From NCBI GenBank assembly GCA_016716505.1, contig JADJWF010000005.1, positions 1 to 64,000 of the forward strand: a stretch of 64,000 nucleotides of DNA. The letters run 5' to 3'. Each line of letters opens with the position of its first letter. The stretch's first letter is position 1. Positions 49,932-58,552 of the stretch are shown piece by piece. The stretch is from Verrucomicrobiota bacterium. GTDB taxonomy: Bacteria; Verrucomicrobiota; Verrucomicrobiia; Limisphaerales; J093. Made by a program: the position numbers and the translations under genes. The notes under the pieces were generated by a model, which was given only the letters and a program-made list of their open reading frames with translations, had not been told where the DNA came from and ran no database searches.

Positions 49932-51094
49932 ACCTCGCCACGTTGGCCTTGATCAGCCTGATTCTGGCGGCCATCCCGCTGGCGCTGCACCTGTTGAATT
50001 GGCTGATCTACCGGCCACCGCCCCGCTTTGCACCTTCTGGAACGAGGCTGCCGGCGCTATCGGTGCTCATCCCGGCGCGAAATGAAGCGGCAAACCTCGA
50101 AGCTGCGGTGGATTCCGTGCTGGCCAACTCGGGTGTGGACTTCGAGGTCGTGTTGCTCGATGACCAGTCCACCGATGCGACGCCGGAAATCATGCGACGC
50201 CTCGCTGCGCGCGACCCCCGAGTCCGAACTGCCTCCGCGCCCCGGCTGCCTGCCGGATGGTGTGGCAAGCAGCACGCCTGCCATGTGCTCTCCACGCTCG
50301 CGCGGCATCCGTTGCTGGTGTTCATGGATGCGGATGTCCGGCTCGCCCCGGATGCGCTCGGGCGGATGGCAGCCTTCATGGGACGCCATCGCGCCGACCT
50401 CGCCAGCGGTGTGCCACGTCAGATCACCGAGACGTGGCTCGAACGGCTCCTGATTCCGCTGGTCCACTTCGTTCTGCTGGGCTACCTGCCGATGTTCTTC
50501 GCCCGGTGGTTTCGATGGCAGGCCTTTGCCGCGGGCTGTGGCCAGCTTTTTATCGCGCGGGCCGAAGCGTACCGCCGGGCGGGCGGCCACGCCGCAATCC
50601 GGGCCACGCTCCACGATGGCCTCAAACTGCCGCGCGCCTTTCGCCGCGCTGGGCTGCGAACGGACCTCTTTGACGCCACCCCGGTGGCTTCCTGTCGGAT
50701 GTATCAAAGTGCCGGTGAGGTTTGGAACGGCCTGGCGAAGAATGCCAGCGAGGGCATGGCCACCCCGGTGGCCATCGGGATCTGGACCATCCTGCTCGCC
50801 GGCGGTCAGGTGCTGCCGTTTTTCCTTTCGGCGGTCGCTCTGGCGGGGTGGGGGCCCGATCTTGGCCAAGCGATGATCGCGGCTGCATGCGCTATTGCGA
50901 CCCGCTTGATTGGTGCCTGGCGATTCCGTCAGCCGATCCTTTCCGCCCTGCTCCAACCGCTGGGCATCACCCTGTTCCTCGCGATTCAGTGGACGGCGCT
51001 GCTGCGGTCGCTCCGGCGGCAACCGGCTTCCTGGCGTGGCCGCAGTTATCCGATTGAACCTTCCCGTCCCGCCGCCAGTCCAAAAGCGACATGA
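49928..51094 (+). CDS. Family 2 glycosyltransferase (CrtQ-like)
   Basis: A 388-residue membrane-bound glycosyltransferase. An N-terminal membrane helix (LALISLILAAIPLALHLLNWL) precedes the GT-A domain with SVLIPARNEAANLE, LLDDQSTDATPE (Asp78-Asp79) and the DAD metal motif at 134-136. GWCGKQHACHV and GCGQLFIARAEAYRRAGGH are the donor/acceptor motifs seen in CrtQ-like enzymes. Two to three further helices lie in the C-terminal third. CrtQ attaches glucose to the carboxyl of a diapo-carotenoid; a similar step is likely here. The start overlaps the acyltransferase and the stop overlaps the lipoprotein gene, 4 bp each. Confidence 0.86.
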   Translation: MNLATLALISLILAAIPLALHLLNWLIYRPPPRFAPSGTRLPALSVLIPARNEAANLEAAVDSVLANSGVDFEVVLLDDQSTDATPEIMRRLAARDPRVRTASAPRLPAGWCGKQHACHVLSTLARHPLLVFMDADVRLAPDALGRMAAFMGRHRADLASGVPRQITETWLERLLIPLVHFVLLGYLPMFFARWFRWQAFAAGCGQLFIARAEAYRRAGGHAAIRATLHDGLKLPRAFRRAGLRTDLFDATPVASCRMYQSAGEVWNGLAKNASEGMATPVAIGIWTILLAGGQVLPFFLSAVALAGWGPDLGQAMIAAACAIATRLIGAWRFRQPILSALLQPLGITLFLAIQWTALLRSLRRQPASWRGRSYPIEPSRPAASPKAT

Positions 51095-51702
51095 AACGTG
51101 CCCTCGCCGGCGGATGGATCGTTCTTCCGTGGGTGGCCTGGCTGGCTCTTGGTTGTCAAATGAACCGCGAGTCGCTGCCGCCCGCCGAATCTTCAGCGCA
51201 CCAGAACGCCAACGCTGCGTTGTCCCGCGCCGCTGATGCCGCCGCACCGCCGCGCGTTGCCGCACCCCAGTTCGAGCTGTCGGACCAGTTCGGAACGAAC
51301 CACTCGTTTCACTTCCCGCGTGACAAAATTACGGTGGTCACCGTCTGCGGTCGCAAAGGCTCCGACGAGGTCGCGCCGTGGACCACGGCTCTGGGGCAGC
51401 GCTTCGGCGAGACCATCTTCCTTCAAGGCGTCGCCGACGTTGGTGGAGTGCCGGGTTTCATGCGCGGCGTCATTCGCGCGATGTTTCGTAAGGAGATCAA
51501 GTATCCAGTGCTGCTGGACTGGAGCGGTGCGCATTCCGCAGCTTTCCAGTACGACCGACCGTCTGTGACCGTGTACGTTGTGGACCGTCAGGGGTGGATC
51601 GTCCATCGTGCTGGGGGCCCCGCCACGCCGGAGGCGCTGGGACGGGTGATCAAGGCGGTAGAAGACCTGCTCCCAAATACTGGATCCCGGCACCAGCCTT
51701 GA
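51091..51702 (+). CDS. Thioredoxin-fold lipoprotein without CXXC
   Basis: A 203-residue lipoprotein: signal ending LALGC (Cys22) and a long low-complexity linker (about 23-58). A thioredoxin-like domain then starts PQFELSDQFGTNHSF, has the strand-turn VVTVCGRKGSDEV where the active CXXC of TlpA-type proteins would be, and ends VYVVDRQGWIVHRAGGPATPEALGRVI. The second Cys is absent, so it is not a conventional thiol oxidoreductase. It is 4-bp overlapped with the glycosyltransferase gene, so it probably belongs to the same functional unit, perhaps as a periplasmic or outer-membrane carrier or stress partner; the role is unknown. Confidence 0.78.
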   Translation: MKRALAGGWIVLPWVAWLALGCQMNRESLPPAESSAHQNANAALSRAADAAAPPRVAAPQFELSDQFGTNHSFHFPRDKITVVTVCGRKGSDEVAPWTTALGQRFGETIFLQGVADVGGVPGFMRGVIRAMFRKEIKYPVLLDWSGAHSAAFQYDRPSVTVYVVDRQGWIVHRAGGPATPEALGRVIKAVEDLLPNTGSRHQP

Positions 51703-51964
51703 ACGCCCGCAAAAGCGGAGGCTGCCGCCGTTGCCGCCGGCGCGTCCACCCTTGCTGGCCGCACGGCTTGAAGGCCGTAAAACAGATCGAGTTGAACATC
51801 GGCCGCCAAGTCCTCGGGTGCCCGGTCTCGGGCCTGCCCAGAACCGCGTTCGTCCTTGCTCGCGCCCGCCGGACTCCTGCCGGCTTCGTTCGCCGCGCGC
51901 TTCCCGCCGCTCCCGCCAACCGCCAACACCACTTGTACCGTAACGAGTGAGGGGAAGATCAGCG
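51703..51964. other. Convergent gap after the carotenoid unit
   Basis: 262 bp between the lipoprotein stop and accC stop. No coding frame is convincing and no strong hairpin-plus-T-run was found for either strand. Confidence 0.5.
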
Positions 51965-53332
51965 TCAGCCAGTCTGGCTGCCCCGTCGTTGAAGTTGCTC
52001 GACGAACCCGGTCGAGTAATAGCCTCGCCGGAAATCCGGATCCTGGAGGATGGCCTGTTCAAACGGGATCGTTGTCTTGATGCCGGTGATCAGATACTCG
52101 TTCAGGGCCCGGGCCATGCGGTCAATGGCTTCCCGCCGGTCTTTGCCGTAGGTGATCAGCTTCCCGATCATCGAGTCGTAATGCGGTGGAATGGTGTACC
52201 CGGCGTAGGCGTGGCTGTCCACGCGGACGCCCAGGCCTCCGGGCGCATAGTACATTTCGATCCGGCCGGGACTGGGGCGGAACCCATCCGCCGGATCCTC
52301 TGCGTTGATCCGGCACTCGATGGCGTGGCCGCGGAACTCGATGTCGCTCTGGGAAAGCTTCAAGGGTTCCCCCATGGCGATCATGATCTGAAGCCGGACG
52401 ATATCAATGCCGGTGATCTCCTCGGTCACCGGATGCTCGACTTGGATGCGTTTGTTGACTTCCAGGAAATAGAAATTGCCCGCGTCGTCCGCGATGAACT
52501 CGACCGTGCCGGCGTTATTGTACTGCGCCTCGGCCGCCAGCCGCAGCGCTGCCTTGCCCATCTTCTTGCGGAGATCCTTGAACTTGTTCTCGATCAGGGG
52601 CGAGGGCGATTCCTCGATGAGCTTTTGGTGCCGGCGTTGAATCGAGCAGTCGCGTTCGCCAAGGTGAACGACGTTTCCCCGGCCGTCGCCGATGATCTGG
52701 AACTCGATATGATGCGGGTTCTCGAAGTACTTCTCGATGTACACCCCGGAGTTCCCAAAGGCCTTCTCCGCCTCGTTGCGGGCGGTGTGGTAGCCCTTCA
52801 TCATCGAGATGTCATTGTGGGCGATGCGCATTCCCCGGCCGCCCCCGCCGGCCACCGCCTTGATGAGAACCGGATAGCCGATCTTCTTGGCGGCGGCGAG
52901 GGCCTCAGCCTCATTCTCGACCACACCGTCCGAGCCCGGTGGCGTCGGCACGCCAGCCTTGCGGGCCAGCGCGCGGCTCGCGGCCTTGTCCAATAGGGCG
53001 TTCATCGCCCGCGAACTCGGGCCGATGAATCGAATGTTGCAGCTCTCGCAGACATCCGCGAAATGGGCGTCCTCGGACAGAAAACCGTACCCGGGATGGA
53101 TCGCGTCCACATCCGCGACCTCGGCCGCGCTGATGAGCCGGTCCACCCGCAGGTAGCTGTCGGAACTCGGGGCGGGTCCGATGCAAATCGCCTCGTCGGC
53201 CATCTGCACATGCATCGAGTTGGCATCCGCCTCCGAGTACACGGCCACGGTGCGGATGCCCAGTTCGCGGCAGGTGCGGATGATCCGGACGGCGATCTCG
53301 CCGCGGTTGGCTACCAGAATCTTCTCGAACAT
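51965..53332 (-). CDS. accC: Biotin carboxylase subunit of acetyl-CoA carboxylase
   Basis: A 455-residue ATP-grasp enzyme that carboxylates the biotin on AccB, the first step of fatty acid synthesis. Landmarks: FEKILVANRGEIAVRIIRT, HPGYGFLSEDAHFA, the ATP-grasp Gly loop AVAGGGGRGMRIA, LGERDCSIQRRHQKLIEESP, and the metal/active-site segment LEVNKRIQVEHPVTEEITG. Length is standard. It follows accB by 20 bp on the minus strand, so accBC is an operon as in many bacteria. Confidence 0.97.
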   Translation of the reverse strand: MFEKILVANRGEIAVRIIRTCRELGIRTVAVYSEADANSMHVQMADEAICIGPAPSSDSYLRVDRLISAAEVADVDAIHPGYGFLSEDAHFADVCESCNIRFIGPSSRAMNALLDKAASRALARKAGVPTPPGSDGVVENEAEALAAAKKIGYPVLIKAVAGGGGRGMRIAHNDISMMKGYHTARNEAEKAFGNSGVYIEKYFENPHHIEFQIIGDGRGNVVHLGERDCSIQRRHQKLIEESPSPLIENKFKDLRKKMGKAALRLAAEAQYNNAGTVEFIADDAGNFYFLEVNKRIQVEHPVTEEITGIDIVRLQIMIAMGEPLKLSQSDIEFRGHAIECRINAEDPADGFRPSPGRIEMYYAPGGLGVRVDSHAYAGYTIPPHYDSMIGKLITYGKDRREAIDRMARALNEYLITGIKTTIPFEQAILQDPDFRRGYYSTGFVEQLQRRGSQTG

Positions 53333-53352
53333 CGGCTTCGCGGAACAGCGAC

Positions 53353-53871
53353 CTAGTTCGGCCGAATCTTGAACAGCGGCTGGCCGAACTCCACCGGCTT
53401 TCCGTTCTCGGCCACGATCTTGGTGATCACTCCCTTGGCCTCCGCCTTGATCTCGTTCATGACTTTCATCGCCTCGATGATACAGACCACCGTGTCCGGC
53501 ATCACTTCCGAGCCGACGTCCACGTAGGGCGCCGCCTCGGGGGACGGCGCCCGGTAAAACGTGCCGATCATCGGCGACTTGATGTCCTGATCCAGCGAAG
53601 CCGTGGTCACGGGCCCCTGGCCCGCAGCCGCCGCGGGCGGGAGAATCTGAGGCGCGGGCACGACGGGCAGAACGGCAGCGCCTTCATCGCCCACCATCAA
53701 CTGTCCACCTCCATTGCCGCCCCGCTTGAGGCGGATTTTGAAACCTTCCCGCTCGAGCTCAAACTCCGAGATGGAGTTCTTGCGCATCAGATCAATTATG
53801 GCCTTGATGTCTTTTAGCTCCACGGCGATCTCGAGGTTGAGGTCAGTTCGCGAAAGGTTGGCCGTTGGCAC
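53353..53871 (-). CDS. accB: Biotin carboxyl carrier protein of acetyl-CoA carboxylase
   Basis: A 172-residue carrier. The C-terminal biotinyl domain holds EAMKVMNE with the biotinylated Lys136, preceded by SPMIGTFYRAPSPEAAPYVDVG, including the thumb. An Ala/Pro linker (about 64-90) joins it to a short N-terminal helical segment (LNLEIAVELKDIKAIIDLMRKN). The start codon is GTG; another start slightly downstream is possible. It acts with accC directly behind it. Confidence 0.95.
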   Translation of the reverse strand: MPTANLSRTDLNLEIAVELKDIKAIIDLMRKNSISEFELEREGFKIRLKRGGNGGGQLMVGDEGAAVLPVVPAPQILPPAAAAGQGPVTTASLDQDIKSPMIGTFYRAPSPEAAPYVDVGSEVMPDTVVCIIEAMKVMNEIKAEAKGVITKIVAENGKPVEFGQPLFKIRPN

Positions 53872-54104
53872 CCACCAAGCAAAAGAGCAGCAGCCGTAAT
53901 CCGACCCTGCTCATTTTCCTCGGTCCAAAATGCTGAACGGACGCTAGACAGACGTCCGGGGCAGCGTCAAGTTCAGATTCCCAGCCGCGCCCCGGCCGGT
54001 CAGGAATTGGCAGCCACCGCACAGGCCCGCCGCTTCGGGCTCACGCCGGTGCGTGGCAGGCGCCAGCGCCCCAGGCGCTCGTCTTCCTTGAGCCAGCCAG
54101 AGTC

Positions 54105-54330
54105 GTAGTCAAAGAAAATGACTCTTTGGGCGGTCGGATGTGGGCCAGCTCCTCAACGCTGTCCTGATTTTCTTTGCTGCCGAAGAGATAGTCGGCCCCC
54201 AGCTCCCGGGTGATGAACCGGGAGCTCTCCGGCTGGCCATGCAGGGCATCGGCGGTGATGAGGCTGCCCTCCAGCGCCGTTGGGGGGCGGCTCGTGCCAC
54301 AACTTATGAAGCCGCGGCGGCTCTCAGTGG
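54105..54330 (-). pseudogene. Fragment of an ISAs1-type transposase
   Basis: Read on the minus strand in a frame that lacks a start codon, the peptide runs ALEGSLITADALHGQPE, then SSRFITRELGADYLFGSKENQ. This fits the ISAs1-family DDE core (TADALH carries a catalytic Asp; GADYLF followed by K-x-NQ is the next conserved block). The expected Gly of KGNQ is Glu here. The remainder of the protein and the terminal repeats are missing, so this is a decayed remnant. It lies in a 520-bp gap between accB and the PfkB kinase gene. Confidence 0.65.
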
Positions 54331-54394
54331 CTTGCCCACCTTAGATGAAATGACCTTGGGTGCCGGTGGCCGGGCGCGAAGGCGGCCGCGGACC

Positions 54395-55417
54395 TCACCC
54401 GCCGCCCAACAATCGGCGGATCTCCGGCACCGACGCGGTCCCGGTGGTGCCGAGCTGGTGGACCACGATGGAGGCGGCGGCCATCGCCAGCTCCATGGCT
54501 TCGCGCCGATTGGCGCCGGCGGCCAGGGCGGAGGCGAGGTTCGCGGTCACGGCGTCGCCGGCGCCGACGATGTCAATGGGCCCGCGCACCGGAAGGGCGG
54601 GGACGTGTTCGGCGTCGCCGTCGGCACCCGCGCCCACGATGCCCCGCTCGGCGAGCGTGACGAAGACGTCGTGTCGGTTCTGCCGGGCGAGGGTTGCGGC
54701 TTGTTGCCGGATGGCGGCGAGTTCAGCGGAGGGGTGGACACCGGCAAGGGCGGCGAGTTCGGCGGCGTTCATCTTGAACGTCACTGGCGGGAAGCCGCGC
54801 AAGCCGCGCCGGCTGTCGGCCACGATGCGCAGGTCCGGCCGTTCGCGGGCCAGCTCGGCCACGGCCGCGAGCACGCTGGACGTGACCACGCCGGTGTTCG
54901 CGAGGTCCACCTGATCCAGCACGATGATGGCGTCCACCCCGGCGCTGACCGCACGCAGGCCGGCAATCAGCCGGGCCTCGACCGTGGCCGGGGTGGGCGA
55001 CCAGTTCTTGCTGTCGAGCCGGTTGAGTTCCTCGGGTGGCTGGCCGGGCCGGATCACGAGCGGTTTGCAGTAGGTGAAGGTGCGGCGGTCCGGGGTCACC
55101 ACGAAGTGGTCCAGCCGCACGCCCGCCAGCCGGCCCAGCGCGCGCTGGAGTTCATGCCCTTCGCCGTCTTCGCCGCAAAAGCCGAGCGGGTACACGGTGC
55201 CGATGCCCAGGGCGACGAGGTTGTTCAGGATGGTGCCTGCCGCGCCGGGCTGACTGCGGACTCTGACCACGTTATGCACGGGCAGTCCCGTTTCGAGGGA
55301 GACTTCCGCGCGCTCCGGGTCAATCTCGAGGTAACGGTCGAGGCAGAAGTCGCCGAGGATCGCGACGCGCAGGCGCGGGTAACGATCCGTGATGGCGGCG
55401 AAGCGGTCGGCGTTCAT
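54395..55417 (-). CDS. PfkB-family carbohydrate kinase
   Basis: A 340-residue ribokinase-fold enzyme. It begins with VAILGDFCLDRYLEIDP, resembling the heptose-kinase part of HldE/RfaE, and ends with the anion-hole motif IDIVGAGDAVTANLASALAAG, whose Asp is the base. Between them are QPGAAGTILNNLVALG and LDQVDLANTGVVT. It should phosphorylate a sugar or sugar phosphate with ATP. Which sugar is not clear: RfaE-like proteins act on heptose-7-phosphate, but the adenylyltransferase half is absent. The ATG at 55417 is preferred to a GTG three codons upstream. It follows mnhG after 119 bp. Confidence 0.82.
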   Translation of the reverse strand: MNADRFAAITDRYPRLRVAILGDFCLDRYLEIDPERAEVSLETGLPVHNVVRVRSQPGAAGTILNNLVALGIGTVYPLGFCGEDGEGHELQRALGRLAGVRLDHFVVTPDRRTFTYCKPLVIRPGQPPEELNRLDSKNWSPTPATVEARLIAGLRAVSAGVDAIIVLDQVDLANTGVVTSSVLAAVAELARERPDLRIVADSRRGLRGFPPVTFKMNAAELAALAGVHPSAELAAIRQQAATLARQNRHDVFVTLAERGIVGAGADGDAEHVPALPVRGPIDIVGAGDAVTANLASALAAGANRREAMELAMAAASIVVHQLGTTGTASVPEIRRLLGGG

Positions 55418-55536
55418 GGTGACCACAGGCTAACCCGGGGCCGGGCGGTTGGCGAGCGGCGCGGCGGGGGCCCGGCTGTTCTTGTCGTCGGCTCGGGGAC
55501 CGGTCGGCGTACCGAACTGCATCCCGGACTCGCCGT

Positions 55537-55878
55537 TCAGGCCGGCCGGGAGGGGCCGGATGTCGGAGGCGGAGCTTGCCGGGGCGCGGGCCGCCAGCGG
55601 GGGAGATCCTTCTGTTTGGCAAGCAGGCTGACGAGGTGCCCGGCGGCCGGAATGGTGGTCACCTGAAACAGGATCGCCAAAATGATCTTCAGCCCGACCG
55701 CCTCGGTGCCGAGTTCCAACCACAGTCCCAGCAGCATCGAGAAGATGCCCAGCGTGCTGGCCTTGGCCACCGCGTGGGAGCGGCACAGCACGTCCGGGAG
55801 GCGCACCGCGCCGACGGCCGCGATCAGGATGAAAGCGGCGCCAAACAAGAGCAGCCAACTGGCCAACAGGTCGGTCAT
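55537..55878 (-). CDS. mnhG: Na+/H+ antiporter subunit G
   Basis: A 113-residue three-helix membrane protein, last of the Mrp/Mnh complex. WLLLFGAAFILIAAVGAVRLPDVLCRSHAVAKASTLG is the conserved MnhG core. The frame is open further upstream as an antisense-like extension, but the ATG at 55878 overlaps the mnhF stop by 4 bp, which fixes the start. The tail (KDLPRWRPAPRQAPPPTSGP) is basic and Pro-rich. Confidence 0.92.
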   Translation of the reverse strand: MTDLLASWLLLFGAAFILIAAVGAVRLPDVLCRSHAVAKASTLGIFSMLLGLWLELGTEAVGLKIILAILFQVTTIPAAGHLVSLLAKQKDLPRWRPAPRQAPPPTSGPSRPA

Positions 55879-56198
55879 GGGGGCGGGGCCGGGGTTGCGG
55901 TCGGAGACGGTGGCGCGGGCGCGGGTCCGCGCGGGTCCGGCACGGTGCGGTGCAAATGGAAGACAAAGGCCACGGTGCCCGCGAAGCCCAGCAGCGAGAA
56001 GACTAGGATGAGTTCGAGGTACATCGCCGTCCGCCACTTCACGCTGAGCAGGGCGATCATGCCGACAATGCTGGTGGCGATGAGGTCGAACGCGAGGATG
56101 CGGTCGAGCACGGTCGGCCCCTTGACGAGGCGCGCGAGGCCGAGCAGCACCGCCGCTGTCAGCACGCCGAAGCAGAGTTGGAGGGCGAGGGTGATCAT
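55875..56198 (-). CDS. mnhF: Na+/H+ antiporter subunit F
   Basis: A 107-residue three-helix subunit: FGVLTAAVLLGLARLVKGPTVLDRILAFDLIATSIVGM is the family signature. It ends in a Pro-rich cytoplasmic tail (RGPAPAPPSPTATPAPPP), longer than usual. It overlaps both neighbours by 4 bp, so the subunits are translationally coupled. Confidence 0.92.
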   Translation of the reverse strand: MITLALQLCFGVLTAAVLLGLARLVKGPTVLDRILAFDLIATSIVGMIALLSVKWRTAMYLELILVFSLLGFAGTVAFVFHLHRTVPDPRGPAPAPPSPTATPAPPP

Positions 56199-56671
56199 CG
56201 GGTGAGCCGCAGCAGGGGGTGGCGCAGGCGCTCGTCAATGCCGCGCCGCACGGCGTCGGGGTCGCTGGCGTCGAGCGCGTGCAGCGTGAGGGTGCGGAAG
56301 TCGTCGCTGATCTGGACCGTGGTGGTGCCCGGCGTGAGCGTGATGCAGTAGCTCAGGACCAGGATTTCCCCCCGGGTCAGGCCGGCGACGTCGTAGGTGA
56401 GGAAGTCCGGCTGCAGCGTGGCATTGGAGCCGAACAACACCCGCCGGGCGACACTCAGATTGGCGAGGAAGAATTCGCGCAAGAAGCCCGCGATGAACCG
56501 GATGAGTGCCCACACGCGCCGGGGATAGTCGCCGGTGTCCAGCACGGCGCTGAACGCGCTCAACCCGGCGAAACCGACGACGAAGCCGATGAAAAAATCC
56601 GCAGTCGTCCGGCTGCGGCCCAGGAGCAGCCAGAGCGTGGCGAGGACGAGGTTCAGGGCGAGCGCTTTCAT
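56195..56671 (-). CDS. mnhE: Na+/H+ antiporter subunit E
   Basis: A 158-residue subunit with two to three N-terminal helices (LALNLVLATLWLLLG; FFIGFVVGFAGLSAFSAVL) and a cytoplasmic domain containing LFGSNATLQPDFLTYDVAGLTRGEILVLSYCITLTPGTTTVQI, typical of MrpE. Its ATG overlaps the mnhD stop by 4 bp (TGA/ATG). Confidence 0.93.
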   Translation of the reverse strand: MKALALNLVLATLWLLLGRSRTTADFFIGFVVGFAGLSAFSAVLDTGDYPRRVWALIRFIAGFLREFFLANLSVARRVLFGSNATLQPDFLTYDVAGLTRGEILVLSYCITLTPGTTTVQISDDFRTLTLHALDASDPDAVRRGIDERLRHPLLRLTR

Positions 56672-58176
56672 GGCCCGGCCGGCGTTCCTTTCGCCGTGAC
56701 GCTGAACACGGCCCGCGCGTAGGCCTCCTGGTCGAGCACCTGGACGGCCGCCCGATTGGCCACACGGAACACGCCCTCGGCGCCCAGGCCGATGGCGAGC
56801 GAGACCGCGACCATCCCGGCAACCACCCGGCTCATCCGGAGCCAGCGCCAGTCCCAGACGCACACTTCGCACTCCTCGGAGCTGCCCCAGAACGCCGCAT
56901 TCCAGATCTTCAACATGCTGAACAGGGTGAGGATGCTGGCGAGGATCGCCAGCCCCACGAGGACGAATTCGCGCTGTTCGAGGCCGACGACGAGGATGGC
57001 GTACTTGCCCCAGAAGCCGCTCAATGGCGGCAGGCCGGCGAGCGACAGCGCCTGGAGGAGAAACAGCACCCCAAGCAGCGGCGTCTGTCGCCACAGATTC
57101 CCCATGCGATCCAGGTTGTCCGTGCGGTTCAGCAGTGCGGCCGTGCCCCCCACTAGGAACAGCGACGATTTCACGATGATGTGGTGGATGATGTAGAAGA
57201 TGCAGGCGGCGAAGGCAAACGGCGTGAACAGCCCGATGGCCAGGACCATGAACCCAATCTGGCTGAGAATGTGGTAGCTCAGGATCCCGCGGATGAAATT
57301 GCGGGAGATGGCCCCCAGGACGCCGAAGATCATCGTCGCGCCCGCCAGCCAGGCCAGCAGGGTGTGGACGCCAGCAAGGTCATGCGGCAGGACGGTGCCC
57401 AGCACCCGCAGCAGCACGTACACGCCCACCTTGGTCAACATGCCGGAGTACAGCCCGGCCACCGGTGCTGGCAGGATCGGATAGCTGTTCGGCAGCCAGC
57501 AGTAGAGCGGGAAGACGCCCGCCTTCAGCCCGAACACCACCAGCAACAGCAGCGCCAGCGCCGTGACCCGTGGATCATCGCTCATCGCTCGCGCGCGCAG
57601 GGCGATGTCCGCGAAGTTCAGCGTGCCGAAGAGGCGATAGGCGAAGCCGGCGCCGCACAGGAACAGCGTGCTGCCCACGAGGTTGATGGCCAGGTACGGG
57701 AAGGCCTGCTTCACATCCCAGTTGTCCGCCTCCAGCGTGAGCAGCGCGTAGGAGGCGATCAGCATCACCTCGAAGGCAACAAACAGGTTGAACAGATCGC
57801 CGGTGAGGAAGGCGAGGTTGATGCCGGTGACGAGGAACTGCACCAGCGGCAGGCGCAGGGGGTGCTCGATGCGCGGGCTCGCCTCGCAATAGCCGTACAG
57901 GATCGTTGCCAGCGCGGTGAAACTGGAAAGGCCGAGCATGATGGCCGCCAGCAGGTCCGCGACCACCACGATGCCGTAGGGCGCGGCCCAATTGCCCATC
58001 GGCATGACGAGGGGAGGCTGCGTGTACGTGAGGTGAATGAGGAATCCGGCCACCACCAGTTGCGCTCCGGCGGAGATCGCCGTGAACGCGCGTCGCCCCG
58101 GCGAGGGCCGGCCCCAAAACAGCAGCGCCACGGCGGTCAGCAGCGGCAGCAGCACGGGTTGGATGGCGAGGTTCAC
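56668..58176 (-). CDS. mnhD: Na+/H+ antiporter subunit D
   Basis: A 502-residue, multi-helix protein homologous to proton-pumping subunits of complex I (NuoM/N). Landmarks are LTGDLFNLFVAFEVMLIASYALL with the key Glu in helix 5, FGLKAGVFPLYCWLPNSYPILPAPVAGLYSGMLTKVGVYVLLR with the essential Lys, and HILSQIGFMVLAIGLF. It starts with GTG. It exchanges Na+ for H+ together with MnhA in one large complex. Confidence 0.95.
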   Translation of the reverse strand: MNLAIQPVLLPLLTAVALLFWGRPSPGRRAFTAISAGAQLVVAGFLIHLTYTQPPLVMPMGNWAAPYGIVVVADLLAAIMLGLSSFTALATILYGYCEASPRIEHPLRLPLVQFLVTGINLAFLTGDLFNLFVAFEVMLIASYALLTLEADNWDVKQAFPYLAINLVGSTLFLCGAGFAYRLFGTLNFADIALRARAMSDDPRVTALALLLLVVFGLKAGVFPLYCWLPNSYPILPAPVAGLYSGMLTKVGVYVLLRVLGTVLPHDLAGVHTLLAWLAGATMIFGVLGAISRNFIRGILSYHILSQIGFMVLAIGLFTPFAFAACIFYIIHHIIVKSSLFLVGGTAALLNRTDNLDRMGNLWRQTPLLGVLFLLQALSLAGLPPLSGFWGKYAILVVGLEQREFVLVGLAILASILTLFSMLKIWNAAFWGSSEECEVCVWDWRWLRMSRVVAGMVAVSLAIGLGAEGVFRVANRAAVQVLDQEAYARAVFSVTAKGTPAGP

Positions 58177-58198
58177 GGGTTCGGGGGGCGGGTGGGGC

Positions 58199-58552
58199 TC
58201 AGGTGTGTTCGGAGGTATCCTGGTCGGCGTAGAGTTCGGCGGCGTTGGTGGTCTTCTGATCTAGGAACAGCCGGTAGAGCAGCACCACCAGGTACGCGGT
58301 GACGCCGAAGCCGATCACGATCGCCGTGAGGATCAGGGCCTGCGGCAGCGGATCCACCATCGGACCGGCGCCCTGGCCGGCGATGGGAGCCTCCCGGCCG
58401 TCCGGCGCCCCGGACATGCTGAGCAGGACGAGATTGGCGGCGTTCGAGAGCACGATGAAGCCGAACAGGATCTTTACGAAGCTGTTCTGGAGGATCAGGT
58501 AGGTGGCGCAGGCGAACAGCACCCCGATCAGCAATGCGGTCTCAATCTGCAT
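58199..58552 (-). CDS. mnhC: Na+/H+ antiporter subunit C
   Basis: A 117-residue NuoK-like three-helix subunit. TYLILQNSFVKILFGFIVLSNAANLVLLSMSG and DPLPQALILTAIVIGFGVTAYLVVLLYRLF are the two conserved segments. It overlaps mnhB by 11 bp. Confidence 0.93.
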   Translation of the reverse strand: MQIETALLIGVLFACATYLILQNSFVKILFGFIVLSNAANLVLLSMSGAPDGREAPIAGQGAGPMVDPLPQALILTAIVIGFGVTAYLVVLLYRLFLDQKTTNAAELYADQDTSEHT

